Source of the DNA: a candidate division KSB1 bacterium
GTDB taxonomy: Bacteria > Zhuqueibacterota > Zhuqueibacteria > Residuimicrobiales > Krinioviventaceae
Assembly: GCA_034521575.1 (NCBI GenBank)
Contig: JAXHMJ010000003.1
Span: 248,001 to 312,000 of the forward strand
Direction of reading: 5' to 3'
Length of the DNA stretch: 64,000 nucleotides
Below, one piece after another: positions 19,949 to 29,595 of this stretch. The position numbers and the translations under genes are program-made. The notes below the pieces were generated by a model. That model was not told the origin of the DNA, did not search any database, and saw only the letters and a program-made list of their open reading frames with translations. The stretch's first letter is position 1; each line of letters begins with the position of its first letter.

Positions 19949-21304
19949 ATGGAACCTGTCAAGCAAAAATTGACCTTTAAGGAAAAAGTCGGATACGGGC
20001 TGGGGGATACGGCCTCTAATTTATACTTTCAAATGTTTGTCAATTTCTTATTGTTTTTCTATACCGATGTGTTCGGTATTCCCGCCGCGGCAGCCGGTAC
20101 TATGCTGATGGTATCGCGCTTCTGGGACGCGATCAATGATCCGCTGATGGGGATTATCTCGGACCGCACGCAGACCAAGTGGGGCAAATTCAGGCCGTAT
20201 CTGCTCTGGATATCACTGCCACTGGCGATAATCGGCGTTGCTACATTTACCACACCGGATCTGAGTGTGACCGGCAAGATTGTTTACGCTTATATCACAT
20301 ACACGCTGATGATGATGGCTTATACGGCGATCAATATTCCCTATTCCGCGCTGCTGGGTGTTCTCAGTCCGAGCTCCCAGGACCGCACAAGCGCTTCGAC
20401 GTACCGGTTTGTGCTCGCATTTATCGGCGCTTTTATCGTGCAGGGGCTGACCTTGCCGCTGGTCAATTTTTTCGGCAAAGGCGATCAGGCCACGGGATTT
20501 CCGTTGACCATGGCTGTTTTCGGTGTCATGGCTGTTATCCTGTTCTATCTTACATTCAAAGGCACCCGCGAACGGGTTCAGCCTCTGGCAAATCAGCAAA
20601 CATCGTTGAAAGATGATCTGAAAGATTTACTTAAAAATCGTCCGTGGATGCTTCTGTTGTTCATGGGTGTGTTTACACTCGGTTATGTGATTGTCAGAAA
20701 CGGTTCGATCATGTACTATTTCAAATATTATGTCAACAATGAAGTCATGGCTTCCGTGTTCATGGTGTCCGGGACCGTGGCGATTATTGCCGGTATTACC
20801 TGTACCCAGTTTTTTTCCAAAGTGTTTGGCAAAAAACGCTTTTATATCATTGTCATGGCACTAACCACGGTTTTGACGGTTTTGTTTTACTTTATCCCCA
20901 AAGAGCATTTGGTTCTGGTGTTTGTCATGCACATTATTATTTCGTTTGTCATGGCCCCCCAGGCGCCGTTGTTATGGGCCATGTACGCAGATACGGCGGA
21001 CTATTCCGAGTGGAAGAATGAACGCCGGGCCACGGGACTGGTGTTTTCCGCGGCAACGTTTGCCCAGAAATTCGGAATTGCATTGGGCGGCGGTATGGCC
21101 GGCTGGATGCTGGCGTTGTTCGGTTTTATCGCCAACCAGCCGCAAACTCCGGATACCATCACCGGAATCCGGTTGATGATGAGTATTATCCCGGCAATCG
21201 GGACATTGATCGCGGCGGTTGCAGCCATTTTCTATGAACTTGATGATGATAAAATGGCTCAGATTGAAAAGGATTTGGAAACAAGACGTGCTCTGGAACA
21301 ATAA
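19949..21304 (+). CDS. GPH (glycoside-pentoside-hexuronide):cation symporter, MFS-like
   Basis: About 451 residues with twelve hydrophobic segments. GPH hallmarks: FKEKVGYGLGDTASNLYFQ at the N-terminus, DAINDPLMGIISDRTQTKWGKFRPY (quoted here as a span: the D-P-x-x-G and R-x-G-K-x-R-P loop) after helix 2, and the cytoplasmic loop ADTADYSEWKNERRATG between the helices of the second half. Symport of a glycoside with Na+ or H+ into the cytoplasm is the family role. An ATG exists at 19934, but the ATG at 19949 has GGAGAG at the right spacing. It sits between the mutarotase-like gene and the large cytoplasmic enzyme, suggesting import of short glucan oligosaccharides as that enzyme's substrate. Confidence 0.9.
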   Translation: MEPVKQKLTFKEKVGYGLGDTASNLYFQMFVNFLLFFYTDVFGIPAAAAGTMLMVSRFWDAINDPLMGIISDRTQTKWGKFRPYLLWISLPLAIIGVATFTTPDLSVTGKIVYAYITYTLMMMAYTAINIPYSALLGVLSPSSQDRTSASTYRFVLAFIGAFIVQGLTLPLVNFFGKGDQATGFPLTMAVFGVMAVILFYLTFKGTRERVQPLANQQTSLKDDLKDLLKNRPWMLLLFMGVFTLGYVIVRNGSIMYYFKYYVNNEVMASVFMVSGTVAIIAGITCTQFFSKVFGKKRFYIIVMALTTVLTVLFYFIPKEHLVLVFVMHIIISFVMAPQAPLLWAMYADTADYSEWKNERRATGLVFSAATFAQKFGIALGGGMAGWMLALFGFIANQPQTPDTITGIRLMMSIIPAIGTLIAAVAAIFYELDDDKMAQIEKDLETRRALEQ

Positions 21305-21322
21305 ACCGTTACAGGACTATTG

Positions 21323-24300
21323 ATGAATCGTGATCCAATATACATAGGCAACACAACATTACAGATCAACTCGCGAGATGTGCAGGGATTTGCGGATTGC
21401 AAGGAAAATGGTCGTGATTATCGCATAGAACATTACGATCAGATGCGTCCCTTTTTTATGAATATTGTCAGCGATTCTGATCTGTGGATGTTTATATCCA
21501 GCAACGGCGCCTTGACTGCCGGACGCCGGGATCCGGACCACGCGTTGTTTCCCTATTACACGGATGACCGGATTACATGATTCTCATGATATTACCGGAA
21601 GTAAAACACTGCTGCTGGTCGAGAAAAGCAGCAAAATATATTTGTGGCAGCCTTTTTCGTCCTCTTGTGAGAATTTGTACAAAACAGAACGTGTGTTGAC
21701 CAAAAATGATATCAGCCATCAAGTGACATTCAGAGAGGTCAATCTTGATTTAGAGTTGATATTCGAGTACACCTGGACCTCTTGTGATCGTTACGGATTT
21801 GTGAAAAAATCGCATATCCGCAATTTAAACACACACCCCAAAACAGTCCGTATTCTGGATGGCATTCAGAAACATATTGCCGTTTGGCGCCGATCAGACA
21901 TTTCAAAACCAGTTCAGTACACTCCTGGATGCTTACAAACGCAATGAACTGCAGCCGGAAACCGGATTGGGATTATATACATTGAGTTCGATTCCGACCG
22001 ATAAAGCGGAACCTAACGAGGCTTTAAAGGCCACTACCGTGCTGGTCTTGCGGTTTAAAGTTTCGATAAAATTCTCCTCTCCTCTCAACAGATTGCAGCT
22101 TTCTGCAAGGGGGGACCCGTAACACCGGAAACGCTGGTCAAGGCTGAACGCGGCGCTTATTTTTTGCACTCGGAATTGGTTCTCGAGGCAGAGGCCGGTT
22201 CATCCTGGTATATGGTTGCTGATCTGAATCAGGATCAGTCCGATGTTGCGGGTTTGCAGCGGCTGTTGGCGTCGGATACGGATTTGGTTGCTTTAATTGA
22301 AAACGAAATCGACCATGATCGGGAGAATCTGCGCCGGAAAATTGCAAGGTCTGATGGATTTCAGCTGACACAGGATGATTTGGGTGCATTGCGCCATACG
22401 TCGAATGTACTGTTTAATATAATGCGCGGCGGGATTTTTGAGGATAGTTACTACATCCAGACCCGCGATTTTAAGCGGTTTATAAAAACAGCAAACCAGC
22501 TTGTTTTTAAAACACATCAGGATTTTCTGCATTCACTACCGGAAACCATAGAGCTCTTTGAGCTTCGCGATCAGGTCGGTCGCCTAAATGATATTGATCT
22601 TGAACGTCTTTTGTACGAATATCTCCCCCTGAGTTTTAGTCGACGGCATGGCGACCCCAGTCGACCCTGGAACCGGTTTTCTATCAAAGTCAAAGATGAA
22701 ACCGGCGAAAAAAGCCTCAATTATCAGGGCAACTGGCGCGATATTTTCCAAAACTGGGAAGCGCTGGCTCTCTCATTTCCCGGCTATCTGGAACATATGA
22801 TTACCAAGTTTGTCAACAGCATGACCGCGGATGGATACAATCCCTATCGGGTCCTGCGCGATGGATTTGACTGGGAAGTTCCGGACACCAACGCCTGGAG
22901 CAATATCGGTTACTGGGGTGATCATCAAATTGTTTATCTGCTGAAATTACTCGAGCTTTCTTTTAACTATCATCCGGAGCATTTGAAAGCGCTGCTAAGC
23001 CGGGACATGTTTACCTATGCGCGCGTTCCCTATCGGATCAAACCCTATCAGTCCCTGGTTCATGATCCGCACCGCACCATTGAATTTGATCATCAGCAGG
23101 ATTCTGATATCAGAGCGGATGTTGCAGAGCTGGGTGAGGACGGCAAATATCTGCTGGATGAACAGAAACAGCCCTGTAAAGTGAATTTATTCGAGAAACT
23201 GCTGGTGCCGGTTTTGGTCAAACTGTGCAATTTTGTTCCCGAAGCGGGTATCTGGATGAACACGCAGCGTCCGGAATGGAACGATGCCAATAACGCGCTT
23301 GTGGGGTACGGCACTTCAATGGTGACCCTGTATTATCTGCGCAGGTACACTGTGTTTGTCAGTGAACTGTTGCAGCAAAGTGATCCCGAAGAACTGACTG
23401 TATCCGGAGCGGTACACAGTCTTTATCATGATTTATATACTGCATTCAAATCGTTCGAACCGGATTTGAACGGGACGTTGACGGATGCACGGCGCAAAGA
23501 AATCCTAAATGAACTGGGAGCCGCCGGTGAACAGCACCGAAAGCGCGTATACGAAAACGACTGGGGCAACCGGGACAAGGTGAAAAAAGCGCATGTGATT
23601 GCGTTTCTGGGCCTGGCGCTGCATCATCTGGATCACTCTATTTCAATGAACCGCCGGTCTGATGATCTCTTCCATTCCTATAATCTGATTCGCTTTAACA
23701 ATAATGAGGGCATCGAGATCCGTCATTTATATGAAATGCTGGAGGGCCAGGTCAGTGTTTTATCTAGTGGATACTTGTGCTTTGAGGATTCGATTATTTT
23801 GTTGAATTCTCTGAGAAAGAGCAAATTATACCGCAAAGATCAGGACAGCTATTTGCTTTATCCGGAGCGTTCGCTGCCGGATTTTATGGAAAAAAACAAT
23901 ATACCGGATGAACAGGTCAAACGGTCCGAGCTGTTAAAGACGCTGCTGAAAAAAGCCAATGAAGACATTGTGAAACGCGATCCTGACGGACAGGTGCATT
24001 TTGCCGGAACTCTCGGCAATGCCGGCAAACTTGAACAGGCGCTTGAACAACTGGATTCGCAGTATCGGGATCTGGCGAGCAGGGAAAAAAGTATTGTACT
24101 TGATATATATGAATCTGTTTTTGATCATCAGTCGTTCACCGGGCGTTCCGGTACCTTTTATAAATACGAAGGTCTGGGCAGTATCTACTGGCATATGGTT
24201 TCTAAGCTTGCTCTTGCCGTACAGGATGTATTTTATCGGGCGCTGGAAGACGATGCAGATCGTTCAATATTGGACAAACTGAAAAATTATTATTACGAGA

Positions 24301-24819
24301 TTCGTTACGGGATTGGCAGTCACAAATCCCCGGATCTGTACGGCGCGTTTCCGACCGATCCCTATTCGCATACGCCACGGCACACCGGTGTTCAGCAGCC
24401 GGGCATGACCGGACAGGTTAAAGAAGATATTATATCCAGATTCGGTGAACTGGGTGTCTGTGTACGAAAAGGTAAAATATCTTTTCATCCGGATACTGAT
24501 CTCGGATTCCGAGTTTTTAAATCGATCCAGTGTGTTTGAATATTTTAACGTGGGTAACGAAAAACAGACGTTGATGCTGTGTCCCGGTATGATCGGCATG
24601 ACACTGTGTCAAATTCCGTTGATTTATATCAGCTCTGATGAACAAAAGATTATTGTTACGTACAAGGATGGTTCTGAAATTACAGTCGCAGGTTATCAGC
24701 TTAATCGGGATCTTTGTGATCTTGTGTTCAGGCGCAAGAACCACATTGTAAAGATCCAGGTGTTGTTGTGTAACGAGGAAGCGGCATCAACACAAGGTTT
24801 TGAAAGGAGAGAAACATGA
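21323..24819 (+). CDS. Large clan GH-Q-like (GH94/149/161-type) glycoside phosphorylase candidate, several frameshifts
   Basis: A cytoplasmic protein of about 1160 residues (no signal peptide) spread over several frames. Shifts lie near 21576, 21870, 22045-22070 (probably two) and 24500, and the protein logic continues across each. An alpha/alpha-barrel core is suggested by GNWRDIFQNWEALALSF, DTNAWSNIGYWGDHQIV and TQRPEWNDANNALVGYGTSM. The last aligns by eye with the GDWNDGMN...G.GESVWL block of GH94, and the WGD aspartate would take the place of the GH-Q general acid. Length fits GH149 and GH161, which hold beta-1,3-glucan phosphorylases. With laminarinase-type genes around it and a symporter just upstream, phosphorolysis of imported beta-1,3-gluco-oligosaccharides is the best guess. 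Family membership is inferred. It ends in an ATGA overlap with the receptor gene. Confidence 0.6.
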
Positions 24820-27711
24820 GAAAAATATGGTTTATCCTTGCAGTGGCTGTTTTACTGCTGGGTTCCGGGCAAGCATGGGCTAAATCCCGGATCACAGGCA
24901 AGGTCACGGATGCAAAAACGGGTAACGGCTTGCCCGGCGCCAATGTGTTCATCGAGGACACCAATATCGGCGCGGCAACCGGGCTGGAAGGTGAGTACCT
25001 GATCACCAATGTTCCGCCGGGACAATATACCCTGATTTTTCGCTATATCGGTTATGAGGAAGCGACGGCCCAGGTGAATGTTACAGCCAATGAGACGATC
25101 ATTCAGGATGTGAGGTTGGAATATCAAACTTTGACCGGTGAAGAAGTCCAGGTGACGGCTCAGGCTGAAGGTCAGATGCAGGCCATCAATCAGCAGATTA
25201 CGGCAAATACGATTAAAAATATTGTCTCATCGGATAAAATTCAGGAACTCCCGGAAGCCAATGCGGCCGAAGCTGTGGGCCGGTTGCCGGGCATTTCACT
25301 GAAACGTGAAGGCGGTGAGGGAAACAAGGTCGTGATTCGCGGTTTATCACCAAAGTACAACAAGATTCAGATTGACGGTGTCAGTATGGCGGCAACCGGC
25401 AGCGAAGACCGCAGTGTTGATCTGAGTATGATCTCACCGAATATGCTGGAAGGCATTGAAGTCAGCAAAGCCGCCATGGCGGATCAGGAAGCCGACCAGC
25501 TGGGCGGGACGGTGAACTTTATCCTGAGAGGCGCCCGGGAAAAGTCTTCATTGAACGTCACCGCCCAGGGCGGTTACAATGAACTGAGCGATGAATATCA
25601 GAATTACCACTTGATTGTCGGCGGCGGAAGACGTTTCTGGGACAACCGGATCGGTGTTTTTGCGCAGGCGAATCTGGAACGTCGGGACCGCAGTGACAAT
25701 AATGTGTATTCCGGATATCAGATGCTCCAGGATTCCATAACGATTGCCAATATGCTGGGATTCCAGGATGTTCGTCGCACCAACCAACGCCAGGGCGCTA
25801 TGCTGGTGCTGGATTATAAATCTCCGCTGACCAACGTCAAATTTTCAAATACATATAATCATATTGATATTGACACCTATTCCAGACAGGAACATCTGGA
25901 TGTGGTGGGACGCAACCATGGGTACAACGGCATCAGCACGCAAGAAGATATGACAGTTCTGGTCAACGCCCTGAATGTGGAGCAATATATCGGCGATGTA
26001 AAACTGACAGCCAATGCCAGCTATTCGCGGTCCGAGAAAAAAGTGCCTGAAGAACTGCGTCTGGAAGCCGCAGAAGCGAATGCTTTTGTGGAGCGCTGGA
26101 CCTTTGATGATAAACCTATACATCCAACCGAGTTTCAGGCCAAGGCCATTAACGATACATCAAAGATTCTGGTCAATTGGTTTCGTCAGCGCGAGTTTGA
26201 TGTGATGGAAGAAGAGCTGTCCGCGGATATCAATGCCGAATGGGGATTTGATGCCGGGATTGCACAAATTCAGTTCAAAGTCGGCGCCAAATATAAAAAC
26301 AAAAACAAAGATTATAATAACGAGGAATACCGTATTCCGATTGCCTGGAATGATCTGGATTTGGCGCGCGCCTATCTGGCGGATGAATTCGGCTTGAGCG
26401 GCTATGATATCGGTCAGGATTTTCCCTACAGACCGTTCATCGATTTCGATTATGACCCCGAGACGTTTATGGCGGGTGATTATAAAATCAGTCGAATTCC
26501 GGATCGTGGAAAAATAGAAAAACATTACCACGCCATTCGTGACCTGGAAACGGTGCGCGGACAGTCGGTTGGTAAAACAGTATACCGCGATTACAATGCT
26601 TCGATCCAGAATGATTATTTCGGCGAGGAAAACTATTTTGCCGCTTATTTTATGCCCACCATCAAAGTCGGTGAATCGGTTACCTTGATACCGGGTGTGC
26701 GCTATGAACAGAACAACACGGAATACACTGCCAACCGCGCGGACAGTCCCGGCAAGTGGAGCGATCCGTTTCCGGTGGATACAGCCGCGGCCACACGCGA
26801 GAATGACTATTTTCTGCCGATGATTCACGCCAAATACAAACCGGTTGACTGGTTCGATGTACGCGCCAGTTATACCCAGACCCTGTCGCGTCCCAGCTAT
26901 ATGAGCATTATTCCCAGCTGGACGTCCTGGCAGGATAACCTGACCTGGAACAATACGACACTAAAACCTTCGGTGTCGAAAAGCTGGGATCTGTATCTGT
27001 CCTTTTACAGTGACAAGGTCGGCTTGCTGACGATCGGCGGATTTCAGAAAAATATTAAAAACTTTGTCTATAACACAGACCACCTGGCTGGTGGACTCGA
27101 CGGATATTCGACCGGAATGGCCGGCAAGCGTACAGACCGGCGGCAAGGTGTTCGGTAATATCAATAATCCGAACGCAGCCAACCTGTACGGATTGGAAAC
27201 CGAGTGGCAGTCGAATTTCTGGTTCCTGCCCGGCGCTCTGAAAAGTCTGGTGCTGAATGTCAACTATACCTACACATACTCGAATCTTACCTATCCCCGG
27301 CGCGAGGCAGTGTGGGAGATGGTGCGCGTTGGTATTATCAAAGTACCCAAAATTGTCGGTATGGTGGATGGAAGTTATGACGCACGGCTGCTGGATCAGC
27401 CGACCCACACATTGAACTTTACAGTGGGATATGACTATAAAGGATTCTCGATTCGAACATCCATGCAGTATAAATCCGATGTCTTTGCAGCCAACAACTG
27501 GTATGAAGAATTGCGTGAAACCACCGAGCCGCTCACCTTGTGGGATATGAAGATTCAGCAGCAGTTGCCGGTGAAAGGGCTTCAGGTGTTCGCCAATTTC
27601 AACAATCTATCGCGTGCCGTTGAACAAACGTCCAATAACGGCACCGGCTGGTTTACCAGTAAAAGTTATTACGGGTTTTCTGCGGACGTCGGTCTGCGCT
27701 ATGAATTGTAA
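24816..27711 (+). CDS. TonB-dependent outer-membrane receptor (SusC-like/Omp with CarboxypepD_reg domain), one frameshift
   Basis: About 965 codons. A signal peptide (1-22, ending AWA) is followed by a carboxypeptidase-regulatory-like domain (ITGKVTDAKTGNGLPGANV) and the plug (SDKIQELPEANAAEAVGRLP, with VVIRGLSPKYNKIQIDGV). A large beta-barrel ends in GFSADVGLRYEL. The frame changes near 27078 (FVYNT then QTTWLVDSTDIRPEWP), after which the barrel continues. Ribosome binding site AAAGGAGAG before the ATG, which overlaps the preceding stop. The plug with PEANAAEAVGRLPGI is typical of TonB-dependent receptors from sugar loci. Predicted active importer of glucan oligosaccharides across the outer membrane. 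Unlike Bacteroidota Sus systems, no susD follows. Confidence 0.9.
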
Positions 27712-27804
27712 ACAGGTATAAACATGAAAACAAGAGAAAGGAGGATGAATTTTTTGAAAATCAATTTATTAATCCATCATTCACACAATTAAAAGGAGAG
27801 AGAA

Positions 27805-29478
27805 ATGTTAACAAGGTTATTTGTAGTACTCAGTTTGGTTCTTGTTTTTGCCATGGGTTCGTTTGCTCAGGAAGCAGACACGGTCTTTGTCCCGGCAGAA
27901 ACCGAGGACGGCGATTATCTCGTCAATTCACTGATCGATTATGTGGTTGCAGATACCAACGAGGCCGGCGAACAGCTTCACAAAGTCTACAAGCTGGAAC
28001 GCGGCAAATTGTATCTGCTGGATCAGGCCATGGATCTGCGCAACGAAGTGGAACTGGTTGCCGATCCGCCGATTGCGGATGTTCCGACCATGGTTCCGCC
28101 GAAAATTCTGTCCAACACCACGGCAGACGGCGAAACCGCAACTCATAATTTGATCAATACCTGGGAAGATATCACTGTGAAAAATATCTGGCTGGGTGGT
28201 ATGAGCGTCAACGGCAGCACCCGAGGTTGGGGTTACGGTCAGGCGCTGCAGGTGATGGATTCACTGGTGACCGTGCATCTGGATGGTGTCTGGGCCGATT
28301 ACAACGGCTGGTCCGCCTTTGGAACCGCACAGCCTAAAACCAGCTGGATCATCAACAACCTGCATGCCCGAAATGAACAGAATCCCGGTGATCCCTGGAC
28401 CACGTTTCTGTTTTTTCTGGAACCTGCAGTGAATTTGGATACCTTCAAGGTAAGCAATAGCACCTATTTTCAGTCGAACAGTTTCTTTCTGTTCCCGCCG
28501 GCTTATGTGAATTACTTTGAGGTTGATCATTGTACGTTTGCCAACCTGTTGAAATGGCCGTTCCATTCCACACAGTGGCTGGAAGCCAAAGTTACCAACA
28601 GTGTTTTCTACAATGTCAGCGCGCTTTCTTTGACGGAAAATGAAGAAGAAGGTCAGGATCCGGACTGGCTGGAATACGGTCTGATCAATGTCGACACGCT
28701 GTTTGCCAATGCGGTTGATTCCGTTGATCCAGGCCCCTTTCATGTTCCTGAAAATGAACGTATGATTGAAGTCAAGAACAATCTGTACTACTGGTGCGAT
28801 GGTGTACAGGATTACTGGGCCAACAATGATTCCGTAAAAGCGGCCGTCTGGATGAATGATAGAACCGAAGCCATGTTTGCGGATGATGAAACCTGGCCCG
28901 GACTAATTGCGGAGAACAACTGGAATCAGGATCCCCTGTTCAATGACTTTGACGGCCTGGCTGGTGCCAATAAAAAAATGGTAGATGTCTGTAAAGCTTT
29001 CCGTGCCGGCGGTTTATACCAATGGGACTGGGACGCGGATACCTCCGATTATCCCGAACTCTATGAAGTTATCTACCAGTATCCGCTGCCCGAAGATTTC
29101 CGTTCTTACTCCGGCTTGATCGGAACAGACGGACTGCCTCTGGGCGATCTGAGCTATTATCCGGAAACCGTGGGTGTTGAGGAAAAAACACAGGCTCCGA
29201 CCGAGTTTGCGCTGCAGCAGAATTATCCCAACCCCTTTAACCCGGTGACCACGATCAACTATCAGTTGTTCGGAAAAGGTAAAGTTCAGCTTACTATTTA
29301 CAATGTACTGGGTGAAAAAATCAGAAATCTGGTTGACGCCCGTCAGGATGCCGGTTCCTACAGTGTGAACTGGAACGGCGCCAATGATGCCGGACAAAAA
29401 GTTTCCAGCGGTGTGTATTTCTACAGTCTGGAAACCGAAAACGCATCAATTATGAAGAAAATGACGTTGATTAAATAG
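27805..29478 (+). CDS. Secreted beta-helix-type surface protein with C-terminal sorting domain
   Basis: 557 residues. A signal peptide (about 1-21, ending FAQ) precedes a region rich in short strands with alternating Asn/Thr/Val (TWEDITVKNIWLGGMSVNG, EVDHCTFANLLKWPF, LEAKVTNSVFYNVSAL) that suggests a right-handed parallel beta-helix, as in polysaccharide-binding or -cleaving proteins. No catalytic residues were recognised. The C-terminal ~85 residues are the type A sorting domain: LQQNYPNPFNPVTTINYQL, then SSGVYFYSL and a final KKMTLIK, implying export across and attachment to the outer membrane. It directly follows the TonB receptor, the place where SusD stands in Bacteroidota, and is followed by a strong terminator. 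Glycan capture at the surface is an inference. Confidence 0.7.
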   Translation: MLTRLFVVLSLVLVFAMGSFAQEADTVFVPAETEDGDYLVNSLIDYVVADTNEAGEQLHKVYKLERGKLYLLDQAMDLRNEVELVADPPIADVPTMVPPKILSNTTADGETATHNLINTWEDITVKNIWLGGMSVNGSTRGWGYGQALQVMDSLVTVHLDGVWADYNGWSAFGTAQPKTSWIINNLHARNEQNPGDPWTTFLFFLEPAVNLDTFKVSNSTYFQSNSFFLFPPAYVNYFEVDHCTFANLLKWPFHSTQWLEAKVTNSVFYNVSALSLTENEEEGQDPDWLEYGLINVDTLFANAVDSVDPGPFHVPENERMIEVKNNLYYWCDGVQDYWANNDSVKAAVWMNDRTEAMFADDETWPGLIAENNWNQDPLFNDFDGLAGANKKMVDVCKAFRAGGLYQWDWDADTSDYPELYEVIYQYPLPEDFRSYSGLIGTDGLPLGDLSYYPETVGVEEKTQAPTEFALQQNYPNPFNPVTTINYQLFGKGKVQLTIYNVLGEKIRNLVDARQDAGSYSVNWNGANDAGQKVSSGVYFYSLETENASIMKKMTLIK

Positions 29479-29490
29479 CGTCTTCTCTCA

Positions 29491-29526
29491 AAGAGCGTCC
29501 GCCGGCTGGTGGACGCTCTTTTTTTA
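29491..29526 (+). terminator. Strong rho-independent terminator
   Basis: Ten-base-pair stem AAGAGCGTCC / GGACGCTCTT with a GC-rich loop, followed by seven or more T residues, 12 bases after the beta-helix gene stop. It divides the glucan locus into an import/phosphorolysis part and an extracellular glucanase part. Confidence 0.9.
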
Positions 29527-29595
29527 TTCAACGAATTTACCAGGCTTTTACCTGTTCGGATGAACAGGTGTTTTATTTTAGGATATGGAGTTACG

